Positions 9,327 to 17,575 are shown, counted from the stretch's first letter. The stretch: DNA of 64,000 nucleotides from Nocardioides rotundus (GCF_019931675.1 NZ_CP082922.1:3611001-3675000); one strand, 5' to 3'. The notes: generated by a model from the sequence alone, not told the origin. Numbers and translations: made by a program.

Positions 9327-10798
9327 ATGTCCTCGAGCGCCGCCGTACAGGATCGGCTCATCAGAACCACCATCCCGGCGCGGATGCACGACATGCCGTG
9401 GTCGCGCTTCCATTGGATGGTCATCTTCGGTCTCGGCACGGCGTGGATCCTGGACGGCCTCGAGGTCCAGATCGTCGCCTCCGGGGGCTTCGAGAAGTCC
9501 CTGTCGATGACGCCGTTCGAGGTCACCGTGGCGGGCACCGTCTACCTGGTCGGCGAGGTGGTGGGGGCGCTGGTCTTCGGGCGGCTCACCGACACGTGGG
9601 GCCGGAAGAAGATGTTCACCCTGACCCTGGCGCTCTACCTGCTCGGGTCCGCGGTGGCGGCGTTCTCGCCGAACATGTGGTTCTTCCTGGCCTGCCGGTT
9701 CGTCTCCGGCATGGGCATCGGCGGGGAGTACTCCGCGGTCAACTCCGCCATCGACGAGCTGATCCCGGGCAAGTACCGCGGCCGCGTCGACCTGGCGATC
9801 AACGGGACCTACTGGTTCGGTGCCGCGATCGGCGCGTTCGCCAGCACCATCCTGCTCAACACCGAGAACTTCGACGAGAACCTCGGCTGGCGGATCGCCT
9901 TCATGATCGGCCCGATCCTCGGACTCGCGATCATCTACCTGCGCCGGCACATCCCCGAGAGCCCGCGCTGGATGGTGCGGCACGGGCACGACGAGGCCGC
10001 CGAGCGGATCGTCTCGGGGATCGAGGACGAGGTGCGCAAGGCCGGCAAGGAGCCGCCGAAGGCCGACGAGGAGCACGTGGTGTTCCTCAAGAAGCAGGAG
10101 GGGCTGACACCGCAGCAGCTGGCCTACGTGTTCTTCAAGCTCTACCCGACCCGCACCGTGCTGGGCGCGACGCTGATGATCACCCAGAGCTTCCTCTACA
10201 ACGCGATCTTCTTCACCTACTCCCTGGTGCTGCAGAACTTCTACAAGATCTCCGCGAGCGAGGCGGCGCTCTACTTCTTCCCGTTCGCGATCGGCAACCT
10301 GCTGGGCCCGCTGGTCCTCGGCCCGCTCTTCGACACCGTCGGCCGGCGCAAGATGATCGGCGGCTGCTACGCGATCTCCGGGCTCGTGCTCGGCCTGTCC
10401 GCGTGGCTGTTCCTGCAGCAGTCACTGACCCCGCTGACCCACACCGCGTTCTGGTGCGTGGCCTTCTTCTTCGCCTCCGCCGGCGCGTCCGCGGGCTACC
10501 TCACGGTCTCGGAGATCTTCCCGCAGGAGGCGCGCGGCCAGGCGATCTCCTACTTCTTCTCGATCGCGCAGGTCTTCGGCGCCCTGGGCCCGGTCTTCTA
10601 CGGCTGGCTGATCGGCGACGCGAGCACCCGCACCCCGATGTTCTGGGGCTACGTCATCGCCATGTGCGTGATGCTCTTCGGCGCCCTGGTCGCCTTCGTG
10701 TGGGGCGTCGACGCCGAGGGCAAGTCGCTGGAGGAGATCGCCCCACCGCTGATCGAGTACGACGAGAACGGCAACGAGACCAACCACATCCGGTCTGA
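9327..10798 (+). CDS. MFS metabolite/sugar-type transporter, apparent missing stop
   Basis: A 12-helix major facilitator superfamily carrier, probably a proton symporter for a sugar or organic acid. Signatures are GRLTDTWGRKK after helix 2 (motif A), PESPRWMV before the central loop (as in sugar porters), and DTVGRRK in the second half. The transporter ends naturally near EEIAPPLIEYDENGNETNHIR (about residue 488). No stop follows in frame: the reading frame stays open through the whole next gene and joins in frame to malic enzyme at 11418. A TGA at 10796-10798 lies one frame over, exactly where the protein should end, so a one-base indel (real or assembly error) just before it is likely. The end coordinate includes that TGA. 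Confidence 0.82.
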
Positions 10799-10809
10799 GG
10801 AGAGGCGCG

Positions 10810-11370
10810 ATGAGCACAGCGGAGCCGACGGAGCAGCCCTACACCGTGGTGGTCGGCGTGAGCGCGACCTCCAAGTCGCCGACCGCCCTGGAGTGGGCCG
10901 CGGCGCAGGCCGACGCCTTCGACGGCCGACTGGTCGCCGTACGCGTGTGGAACCCGCCGACGGCCGGCTCCCCCACCACCTCCGGGGTGACGGCGTCGCG
11001 GCTGCCCGACCTGGCCCGGATGGAGGAGGAGCAACGCGAGCGGCTGGCGGCCGACGTGCGGGACGTGCTCGGCGAGGACCACCGGGCCGAGGCGCGGCTG
11101 GTGCGCGGCGGCCGGCGCAAGGCGCTCCTGGACGAGGCCGAGGACGCCGACCTGCTGGTGATCGACGCGCCGCGGGCGCCGTCGATGTCCCCGCTGCTGG
11201 CGCAGCGGATCGTGTACGCCGCCGCGTGCCCGGTCGTCGTCATGCCGCCGCGGATCTCCGGGCAGCCCGAGAGCGGGCTGACCCGGGCCGGGCGCGCGGT
11301 CGGCAGGTCCGCCGTACGCTCCCTCGGCACCGCCGGCCGCGCCGGCTATCGCCCACCGCCCCGTCCCTGA
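10810..11370 (+). CDS. Universal stress protein, UspA family
   Basis: A 186-aa cytosolic stress protein with one Usp fold (residues about 8-155: YTVVVGVSATSKSPTALEWAAAQADAFDGRLVAVRVW, then ADLLVIDAPRA, then YAAACPVVVMP). ATP-binding Usps carry a GxxGx9G(S/T) motif before the last strand; here the stretch is APRAPSMSPLLAQRIVYAA, with the glycines missing, so ATP binding is doubtful. ATG 10810 follows GAGGAGAGGC. The gene sits between the MFS carrier and malic enzyme on the same strand, in a different frame from both. Confidence 0.85.
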   Translation: MSTAEPTEQPYTVVVGVSATSKSPTALEWAAAQADAFDGRLVAVRVWNPPTAGSPTTSGVTASRLPDLARMEEEQRERLAADVRDVLGEDHRAEARLVRGGRRKALLDEAEDADLLVIDAPRAPSMSPLLAQRIVYAAACPVVVMPPRISGQPESGLTRAGRAVGRSAVRSLGTAGRAGYRPPPRP

Positions 11371-11417
11371 AGGACCCCAGGTTGCCTCGCCCGCGGCGGC
11401 ACGGAAGGCTTGGCGCC

Positions 11418-13154
11418 ATGACCGACCACGCGCGCGACCGGGACAGGGACTACGAGCAGGACTCCCTGGTCGGCGACGCACCGCTGCGGATCCGGGCGCG
11501 GGGCCGCTCGGTGCTGTCCAACCCGATGACCAACCGCGGCACCGCGTTCACGCCCGAGGAGCGGTCCGCGCTCGACCTCGACGGCCTGGTGCCGACCGGG
11601 ATCACCACGCTGGAGAACCAGACGCGGCGGATCTACGACCAGTTCAAGTCGACCAGCACGATGCTCGGCAAGTTCCTCACCCTCAACGCGCTGCGGGACC
11701 GCAACGAGGTGCTGTTCTACAACGTGCTGACGAACTACCTCGAGGAGATGCTGCCGGTCATCTACACGCCGACCATCGGCGAGGCGATCGAGCGGTTCAG
11801 CCACACCTACAACCGGCCGCGCGGCGTGTTCCTCTCCATCGACCACCCCGACCAGATCGGGCGGGCGCTGCTCAACTACGGCCTCGGACCCGACGACGTC
11901 GACCTGGTGTGCGTGACCGACTCCGAGGGCATCCTCGGCATCGGCGACCAGGGCGTCGGCGGGATCCAGATCGCGATCGGCAAGCTGTCGGTCTACACCG
12001 CCGCCGCCGGCATCCACCCGCGCCGGGTGATCCCGGTCGTGCTCGACGTCGGCACCGACAACCTGGGGCTGCTGAGCAACGACCTCTATCTCGGCGAGCG
12101 GCACAGCCGGGTGCGGGGCGAGCGCTACGACGAGTTCATCGACCAGTTCGTGACCACCGTCCAGGAGCTCTTCCCCAAGGCGATGATCCACTGGGAGGAC
12201 GTCGGCACCACCAACGCGCACCGGATCCTCGAGCGCTACCGCGAGGACGTGTGCACCTTCAACGACGACATCCAGGGCACCGCGGCGGTGGTGCTCGCGG
12301 CGATCCTGGCCGCCGTCAACGTCACCGGGGTCGACCTCGACGACCACCGGATCGTGGTCTTCGGCGCGGGCTCGGCCGGCATCGGCATCGCCAACCTGGT
12401 GCGCGACACCATGCTGCGCACCGGCGCGGAGGAGACCGAGGAGGAGGCCTACGCCCGCTTCTGGGCGATCGGGCTGCAGGGGCTCTACGTCGAGGGAGAC
12501 CCGTCGCTGCTGGACTTCCAGCGGCCGTATGCCCGCAAGCCCGCCGACATCGAGGGGTGGGAGCTGGAGCGGCCGGGGCACGTCGGGCTGATGGACGTCG
12601 TCCGCAACGTCAAGCCGACCATCCTGATCGGCACCTCCACCAAGGGCGGTGCCTTCTCCCAGGAGATCGTGGAGGAGATGGCCAAGCACACCACCCGGCC
12701 GATCATCTTCCCGCTGTCGAACCCGACCAGCCGGGCGGAGGCCACGCCGGCCGACCTGATCGAGTGGACCGACGGCCAGGCGCTGATCGCGACCGGCAGC
12801 CCGTTCGCTCCGGTCAGTCACAAGGGCGTGCGGCACGTGATCGCGCAGTCCAACAACGCGCTCATCTTCCCCGGGCTGGGGCTCGGGGTCGCGGCCTGCC
12901 GGGCGCGCCAGATCACCGAGGGGATGATCGCCGCGGCCGCCGACGCACTCGCCGGCCTGGTCAACGCCTGGCGCCCCGGAGCCTCGCTGCTCCCCGGCAT
13001 CTCCGACCTGCGACTGGTCTCCGCCACCGTCGCGATCGCGGTCGCCGAGCAGGCAGCCCGCGAGGGGGTCGCGGACAACCCGCTCTCAGACCCGATCCAG
13101 CAGGTCGTCGAGCGGATGTGGCAGCCGCAGTACCCCCGCATCGAGGCGATCTGA
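11418..13154 (+). CDS. NAD-type malic enzyme (oxaloacetate-decarboxylating)
   Basis: A 578-aa long-form malic enzyme that converts malate to pyruvate and CO2 with NAD or NADP. Signatures are FKSTSTMLGKFLTLNALRDRNEVLFY, VYTPTIGEAIERF-like (IYTPTIGEAIERFSH), the catalytic Tyr/Lys region, the metal-binding stretch FNDDIQGTAAVVLAA and the dinucleotide fold FGAGSAGIGIANLV. ATG 11418 begins MTDHARDRDRDYEQDSLVGDAPLRIRARGRSVL. Its coenzyme choice is not decidable by eye. The upstream open frame runs in frame from the MFS gene, but this start is natural for the family. A palindromic element follows 21 bp after the stop. Confidence 0.94.
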   Translation: MTDHARDRDRDYEQDSLVGDAPLRIRARGRSVLSNPMTNRGTAFTPEERSALDLDGLVPTGITTLENQTRRIYDQFKSTSTMLGKFLTLNALRDRNEVLFYNVLTNYLEEMLPVIYTPTIGEAIERFSHTYNRPRGVFLSIDHPDQIGRALLNYGLGPDDVDLVCVTDSEGILGIGDQGVGGIQIAIGKLSVYTAAAGIHPRRVIPVVLDVGTDNLGLLSNDLYLGERHSRVRGERYDEFIDQFVTTVQELFPKAMIHWEDVGTTNAHRILERYREDVCTFNDDIQGTAAVVLAAILAAVNVTGVDLDDHRIVVFGAGSAGIGIANLVRDTMLRTGAEETEEEAYARFWAIGLQGLYVEGDPSLLDFQRPYARKPADIEGWELERPGHVGLMDVVRNVKPTILIGTSTKGGAFSQEIVEEMAKHTTRPIIFPLSNPTSRAEATPADLIEWTDGQALIATGSPFAPVSHKGVRHVIAQSNNALIFPGLGLGVAACRARQITEGMIAAAADALAGLVNAWRPGASLLPGISDLRLVSATVAIAVAEQAAREGVADNPLSDPIQQVVERMWQPQYPRIEAI

Positions 13155-13175
13155 ACACCCCTGCCCCGACGCGGC

Positions 13176-13276
13176 GTGCACAAACCACCCAGTAAGGCGA
13201 CGCGACGGGCCCCCACCCCGCGCAACCACGCGGGTCTCTGCCCCATCCGCCGGTGAATACTCCGTGGTTCGTGCAC
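13176..13276. repeat. 101-bp palindromic element, copy A (after DUF559 gene)
   Basis: Outer arms are GTGCACAAACCAC (13176-13188) and GTGGTTCGTGCAC (13264-13276), pairing at 12 of 13 positions. The centre holds a smaller hairpin, CCGCG-CAACCA-CGCGG. It lies between the convergent malic enzyme and DUF559 genes, 30 bp from the end of the latter. Copy B has the same arms and the same central motif in opposite orientation. Confidence 0.85.
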
Positions 13277-13306
13277 GCCCCCGGCGCGACCCGGCGCGGG
13301 TTCGTC

Positions 13307-14230
13307 TCAGGCGGGGCGACCGCACGCGCAGCCGGCGAGCCGGGACGCGGCGCCGGCGAGCACCGCCTGCACGCGCTCGGGCTCGAACATCACGTCCTCC
13401 CAGGCGAACCTGAGCACCATCCAGCCGGCGATCACCAGCTCGTTGTATCGCCGCGCGTCGTTCTTCAGAGACGCGCGGCGCCCATGCCACTCGAAGGAGT
13501 CGGCCTCCACGACCAGCCGCCGTTCTTCATCCACCAGGTCCGGCCGGACGCGGCCGGTTCGGGTCTTCACCCACACCTGCGGCGTCAGGCGGACGCCGGG
13601 GACGTCCAACGACAGCGCCCGCAGCCCGGACTCGAAGGGGTTGTCGGCTTCCGCCCGCGCCTCGCGCGCGACCCGGCGCGCCTGACGGGCACCCGGACCG
13701 GTGGTCATCGCGGCACGCCGCAGAGTCGCGGGACTCACTCCGTGGCGGAGGGCACTGTCCGCGACGGCGAGCGCCTCGGGCAGCGGGAGTGTCTGCAGGC
13801 AGTGCCGCAGCGTCACCTCCTGCGTCGTGGCCGGGCCGGAGGTCTCGCCGCGCGCCAGGTCGGCCCGGTGCAGGACCACGTCACGACGCCGATCCGCGCT
13901 GATCTTGCGCTGCACCGGGACCAGCACGTGCGGCCGGTCCGGGGTGTGCAGCACCTCCCATCCGTGGTGCAGGGCCGCGCTGGTGTGGCTCAGCACTCCG
14001 CGGAGTGCATGTGCGGCGCGGACTCCGTCGGCGACCGCCGGGAGGGCGTAGCGGCCCTGCCCGACCCTGACCACCTGTCCAGCGGCCAGCGCCTCGGCAA
14101 GGCCCCGCCGGCCGAGGAGCTGGATCAGGAGGGGACGCGTGGCCAGGCCCCCCGCCTCGGCCAGCATCCCCTCCAGATCCATGCCCGGCAGCCTGCCCCA
14201 GATGCGCGGATCTCGCTCGGCTCTCTCCAC
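13307..14230 (-). CDS. AbiEi-like / DUF559 (Vsr-like endonuclease fold) protein
   Basis: A 307-aa protein. The N-terminal third (about 25-110) resembles the winged-helix antitoxin domain found in AbiEi-type proteins. The C-terminal 110 residues are a DUF559 domain related to very-short-patch repair and PD-(D/E)xK endonucleases: RPDLVDEERRLVVEADSFEWHG supplies acidic residues, followed by ARRYNELVIAGWMVLRFAWEDVM. The exact activity of this actinobacterial family is not established. The start used is GTG 14230; ATG 14182 is an alternative. The gene is bounded tightly by two palindromes, 5 bp upstream and 30 bp downstream, which suggests a mobile or repeat-associated unit of 1,161 bp (13176-14336). 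No partner toxin is adjacent. Confidence 0.8.
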   Translation of the reverse strand: MERAERDPRIWGRLPGMDLEGMLAEAGGLATRPLLIQLLGRRGLAEALAAGQVVRVGQGRYALPAVADGVRAAHALRGVLSHTSAALHHGWEVLHTPDRPHVLVPVQRKISADRRRDVVLHRADLARGETSGPATTQEVTLRHCLQTLPLPEALAVADSALRHGVSPATLRRAAMTTGPGARQARRVAREARAEADNPFESGLRALSLDVPGVRLTPQVWVKTRTGRVRPDLVDEERRLVVEADSFEWHGRRASLKNDARRYNELVIAGWMVLRFAWEDVMFEPERVQAVLAGAASRLAGCACGRPA

Positions 14231-14234
14231 AGGC

Positions 14235-14336
14235 GTGCACGAACCACCCAGGAACCCGCGACCCAGCCACCGCTATCCCGCATGGTTGCGCGGTCCGCAC
14301 GCCGACCTCGGGGCGGATACTCCGTGGTTCGTGCAC
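14235..14336. repeat. 102-bp palindromic element, copy B (before DUF559 gene)
   Basis: Arms GTGCACGAACCAC (14235-14247) and GTGGTTCGTGCAC (14324-14336) are a perfect 13-bp inverted repeat. The centre contains CCCGCATGGTTGCGCGG, the reverse complement of the central motif of copy A with one change. Arms and centre are therefore inverted relative to each other between the two copies. Confidence 0.87.
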
Positions 14337-14373
14337 AGCGGGCAAGACGGCCCCCGACGGCGCGCGAGCGGAC

Positions 14374-14982
14374 TCAGCGCCCCCGGGCCTCGTCCGCCGT
14401 GCGCGGGCGCGGCAGCTCCACCACCTCGGGCGGGAGACCCCACTCGTCCCCGCCCAGCCGGGACAGCGGCTGGAGGGCCGACATCATCGGGTGGTCGCCG
14501 TCCAGTGCGGACTCCTCGACGGTGATCGCGACGACGTCGCCGAGCACCACCACCGAGCGGCCCAGGTCGACCTCGGAGTGCACCCGGCACTCGATCGAGG
14601 CAGGCGAGGCGGCCACCCGCGGCGGCGCGACGACCACGCTCGGCTCCATCTCGATGCCCAGCTCGGCAGCCTCGTCTACGCCGCTCTCCCACGGGGCGCT
14701 GCACCGGTTGACCAAGTCCATCATCGGGCGGCTGGCGACGTTGACCACGAACTCGCCGGTCGCGCGCACGTTGGCCAGCGTGTCCTTGTGCCCGACCGAG
14801 GTGAACTGCACGATCGGCGGCTTGGCGCTGGACACGGTGAAGAACGAGTGCGGTGCCAGGTTGCCCACACCGTCGGCCGACAGCGTCGAGATCCACGCGA
14901 TCGGCCGGGGCACGACCAGGGCGGTCAGCAGGGCGTAGGCGTTGACGTCGCGGTCGGTGGCGTCGAAGGTACGGCGGGCCAT
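14374..14982 (-). CDS. Flavin reductase family protein
   Basis: A 202-aa FMN-binding protein of the flavin reductase-like/DIM6-NTAB family, probably reducing flavin for a monooxygenase or acting as a flavin-dependent oxidoreductase. Typical motifs are PRPIAWISTLSADGVGNLAPHSFFTVSSAKPPIVQFTS and TGEFVVNVAS. ATG 14982 starts MARRTFDATDRDVNAYAL. It is divergent from the arsR gene, and the shared 48-bp gap contains a 10-bp inverted repeat at 15005-15030, so both are likely controlled by the ArsR protein. Confidence 0.88.
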   Translation of the reverse strand: MARRTFDATDRDVNAYALLTALVVPRPIAWISTLSADGVGNLAPHSFFTVSSAKPPIVQFTSVGHKDTLANVRATGEFVVNVASRPMMDLVNRCSAPWESGVDEAAELGIEMEPSVVVAPPRVAASPASIECRVHSEVDLGRSVVVLGDVVAITVEESALDGDHPMMSALQPLSRLGGDEWGLPPEVVELPRPRTADEARGR

Positions 14983-15004
14983 GCGGGCACGATAGGCCCT
15001 TGAC

Positions 15005-15030
15005 AACCTACAACCGATAAGTTGTAGGTT
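15005..15030. promoter_or_regulatory. ArsR-type operator, perfect 10-bp inverted repeat
   Basis: AACCTACAAC (15005-15014) and GTTGTAGGTT (15021-15030) form a perfect inverted repeat with the 6-bp spacer CGATAA. It ends at the base before the ATG of arsR and is 22 bp from the flavin reductase start. It is a convincing autoregulatory operator for the divergent pair, and its position directly before the ATG leaves almost no room for a ribosome-binding site. Confidence 0.85.
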
Positions 15031-15390
15031 ATGGCTATGGGCACGACCACCGAGGCGAACGAGGACCGGGCCGACGCCCTGTTCCACGCCCTCGCCGACC
15101 GCACCCGGCGCGACATCCTGCGCCGGGTGCTGGCCGGAGAGCACTCGGTGTCCGCCCTGGCCGCGAGCTACGACATGAGCTTCGCGGCCGTGCAGAAGCA
15201 CGTCGCCGTTCTCGAGCGTGCCGGCCTGCTGACCAAGCGGCGCAGCGGCCGCGAGGCGCTGGCCAGCGGCGACGTGGAGGCGGTCCGCTCCGTCGGCTCG
15301 ATGCTCCGCGAGATCGAGTCCGTCTGGCGCGGCCGGATCCACCGGATCGACGACCTCATCGCGCAGGACCCACCCACCCAGGAGAGCTGA
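15031..15390 (+). CDS. ArsR-family transcriptional regulator
   Basis: A 119-aa winged-helix repressor: ALADRTRRDILRRVLAGEHSVSALAASYDMSFAAVQKHVAVLERAGLLTKRRSGRE is the classic ArsR DNA-binding region. No metal-binding CxC motif is present, which fits the subgroup paired with SRPBCC (AHSA1) genes. The start is ATG 15031, or ATG 15037 two codons later. A perfect inverted repeat abuts the start, so either the message is leaderless or the second ATG is used. It is followed after one base by the SRPBCC gene (same operon). Confidence 0.92.
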   Translation: MAMGTTTEANEDRADALFHALADRTRRDILRRVLAGEHSVSALAASYDMSFAAVQKHVAVLERAGLLTKRRSGREALASGDVEAVRSVGSMLREIESVWRGRIHRIDDLIAQDPPTQES

Positions 15391-15391
15391 C

Positions 15392-15886
15392 ATGCCCGTC
15401 ACCGCAGTCGACACCGACACCGAGAACCTGACCCTGACCATCACCGCCGAGTTCGCCGCGCCCGCCCCGCGCGTGTGGCAGGTGTACGCCGACCCGCGGC
15501 AGCTGGAGCAGATCTGGGGCCCTCCGGGCTATCCCGCGACGGTGGTCGAGCACGACCTCAGGGTCGGTGGCCGGGTGAGCTACTACATGACCAGCCCCGA
15601 GGGCGAGAAGCACCCCGGCTGGTGGGAGTTCACCGTGATCGACGAGCCCCGGGTCCTCGGCTTCGACGACGGCTTCTCCGACCAGGACCTGCAGCCCCTG
15701 GACTCGATGCCGGTCTCGCACAACACCCTCACCTTCGCCGAGAGCGAGGGACGCACGTCGGCCACCTTCGTCAGCCGATACGAGTCGGCCGAAGCGCTCC
15801 AGCAGGTGCTCGACATGGGCGCCGTCGAGGGCGCCACCGCGGCGATCAACCAGGTCGACGACCTCCTCGCCCGCGATCCCGCCTGA
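15392..15886 (+). CDS. SRPBCC (AHSA1-like) ligand-binding protein
   Basis: A 164-aa START/Bet v1-like domain protein: ITAEFAAPAPRVWQVYADPRQLEQIWGPPGYPATVVEHDLRVGGRVSYYM is the usual N-terminus, ending with a helix that packs on a hydrophobic pocket. ArsR-SRPBCC pairs are common in actinobacteria; the ligand is generally unknown. The gene starts one base after the arsR stop, so they are co-transcribed and probably coupled. Confidence 0.92.
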   Translation: MPVTAVDTDTENLTLTITAEFAAPAPRVWQVYADPRQLEQIWGPPGYPATVVEHDLRVGGRVSYYMTSPEGEKHPGWWEFTVIDEPRVLGFDDGFSDQDLQPLDSMPVSHNTLTFAESEGRTSATFVSRYESAEALQQVLDMGAVEGATAAINQVDDLLARDPA

Positions 15887-15896
15887 GCGGCCCCCG

Positions 15897-17447
15897 TCAG
15901 TTCAGGCCGTGGCGGGCGAGGGGCCCGATCAGCTCGCGCTCCTCGTAGGCGAGGTGGGAGAGCAGCGTGTCGGTGAGGAGGTCGACGGCGTCCTGGACGC
16001 CCTGCAGGACGTCCTCGCCGGCGCGACCGGTGCCGTCCTCGGTGACCAGCCGCACCAGCGCGCGGTCGAACTGCTCGAGCACGTCGTGGATCACGTGGTG
16101 CTCCTCCTCCAGCCGGTCCAGCACCGGCGCCAGGCCGGGCTCGGTGTGGCGCAGATGCGGGAAGATGCTGCGGTCCTCCAGCGTGTGGTGGCCGGTCACC
16201 GCGCGACAGTACGACTCGCAGTAGGCGCCCAGCGTCCAGTTGTTCTGCCGCATCGTCATCGTGTTGATCACCGACCGCGCGGCGCCCACGGGCAGGTGGC
16301 CGCGCCGTACCTGGTCCAGCACGTCGCGCACCTGCGCGAGCTCGCCGCGCAGCCCGTTGTGGATGTCGACGAGGTGCTGCGCATGCTCCGGGAGGGGTAC
16401 GTCGTCAGCGGCGGCGGGCGCGTCGTGCGTGGGCCGCGTCGACTCGTCCCACGGCATCTCGGCCGCGAGCCGCACCCCGTCGTCCGGGGTCGGGCTGACC
16501 AGCGTCACACTCTCCCGCGCCGCCTCGGGAGCGGGCGTCGGGGTGTCGGGGACCTCGCCGCGGGCCCGGCGCCCGCGCTCGACCTCGACCAGCTCGCGGG
16601 TCCGCGGCGCGACCTCGGCGGCGAAGCGGCGCACCGTGTCGGGGTCGTCGCTGCCGAGGATGTAGGTGCTCATCCCGACGTCCAGGGTCAGCTCGGCCAG
16701 CTGCTCGGCCCAGTTGTCCGGCGTCCCCTGGAGGAAGCCGGCGCCGGTGCCGAAGCGCCCGAAGATGTTGTAGATCCGCTTGATCGACTGGGGTGAGCGG
16801 CCGGCCGCCAGCGCCGCCTCGTCGACGACCGCCGCGAGCTCGGCCAGCGCGGGCGGGTCGGCGTACCCCATGCTGGGGACCCAGCCGTCGGCGAGCCGAC
16901 CGGTCAGCCGCAGCATCCGCGGCTTGTAGGAGCCCAGCCAGACCGGGATGTCGTGCGCCGGGCGCGGGCCGGCGTGCAGGCCGACCGCGCGGTAGTGCTC
17001 GCCCTCGAAGTGCAGTGTCCCGCCGGCCCAGAACGCCTTCATCAGCTCGACCGCCTCGGCGAGCGCACCGACGGCCTCCCCGGGAGTCCGGCGGACCCCG
17101 CCGGCCGCGGCGATCGCGTCCCAGAACGCGCCGGCACCCAGGCCCAGCTCCACCCGGCCGCCGGTGATCAGGTCGAGGGTCGCCGCCGCCTTGGCCAGCA
17201 CGACCGGCGGGCGCAGCGGCAGGCTGGCGACGTTGGGGGCCAGCTTGATCGTGCTGGTGCGGGCGCCCAGCACGGAGAGCAGGGTCCAGGTGTCGCCGTA
17301 CCGCTCCTGGTAGGGGTGGTCCTGCAGGGACACCAGGTCCAGTCCCTCGACCTCGGCCTGCGCCACCAGCGACAGTAGGTCCGCGATCCGCGCGGCCTCC
17401 GGCGATGGGAACAGGCCGAACTCGAGCTCCTGGTCCAGATCGGGCAT
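15897..17447 (-). CDS. Luciferase-like monooxygenase fused to hemerythrin domain
   Basis: A 516-aa fusion. Residues about 10-310 are a luciferase-like (LLM) TIM-barrel oxidoreductase of the F420/FMN type (FGLFPSPEAARIADLLSLVAQAEVEGLDLVSLQDHPYQ at the start; GRVELGLGAGAFWDAI). After a linker of about 60 residues, the C-terminal 140 residues are a hemerythrin-like four-helix domain with ligand-type residues in HAQHLVDIHNGLR, TGHHTLEDRSIFPHL, LEEEHHVIHDVLE and HLAYEERELIGPL, which would bind a di-iron centre sensing or binding O2. ATG 17447 follows a GGAGGGG-like site. The fusion suggests oxygen or peroxide handling coupled to flavin or F420 chemistry; the substrate is unknown. Divergent from osmC. 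Confidence 0.88.
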   Translation of the reverse strand: MPDLDQELEFGLFPSPEAARIADLLSLVAQAEVEGLDLVSLQDHPYQERYGDTWTLLSVLGARTSTIKLAPNVASLPLRPPVVLAKAAATLDLITGGRVELGLGAGAFWDAIAAAGGVRRTPGEAVGALAEAVELMKAFWAGGTLHFEGEHYRAVGLHAGPRPAHDIPVWLGSYKPRMLRLTGRLADGWVPSMGYADPPALAELAAVVDEAALAAGRSPQSIKRIYNIFGRFGTGAGFLQGTPDNWAEQLAELTLDVGMSTYILGSDDPDTVRRFAAEVAPRTRELVEVERGRRARGEVPDTPTPAPEAARESVTLVSPTPDDGVRLAAEMPWDESTRPTHDAPAAADDVPLPEHAQHLVDIHNGLRGELAQVRDVLDQVRRGHLPVGAARSVINTMTMRQNNWTLGAYCESYCRAVTGHHTLEDRSIFPHLRHTEPGLAPVLDRLEEEHHVIHDVLEQFDRALVRLVTEDGTGRAGEDVLQGVQDAVDLLTDTLLSHLAYEERELIGPLARHGLN

Positions 17448-17494
17448 CGGCCACCCCTCCTCGGCGTCGAGTGTGTCACCGCGACAACCAGACC

Positions 17495-17507
17495 ACCCCC
17501 TGGGGGT
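17495..17507. promoter_or_regulatory. GC-rich palindrome in LLM/osmC divergent region
   Basis: ACCCCCTGGGGGT is a perfect 13-bp palindrome in the 128-bp gap between the divergent LLM-hemerythrin and osmC genes, 69 bp from the osmC start. Its shape recalls copper-responsive CsoR/RicR operators (runs of C then G flanked by TA-type bases), but no csoR gene is in the window, so the regulator is a guess. Confidence 0.4.
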
Positions 17508-17575
17508 ATTCCGCGAGAAGGGCTCCGCCGCAAGACTGAGGACGACCACGGACCGACGAGAACCGAGGAGCCCCC

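Noticed and set aside
10799..11417. A genuine 1,275-aa MFS-malic enzyme fusion protein
   Set aside because: The linker frame is antisense-like nonsense and overlaps a well-supported universal stress gene with its own ribosome-binding site; a frameshift near the transporter end explains it better.
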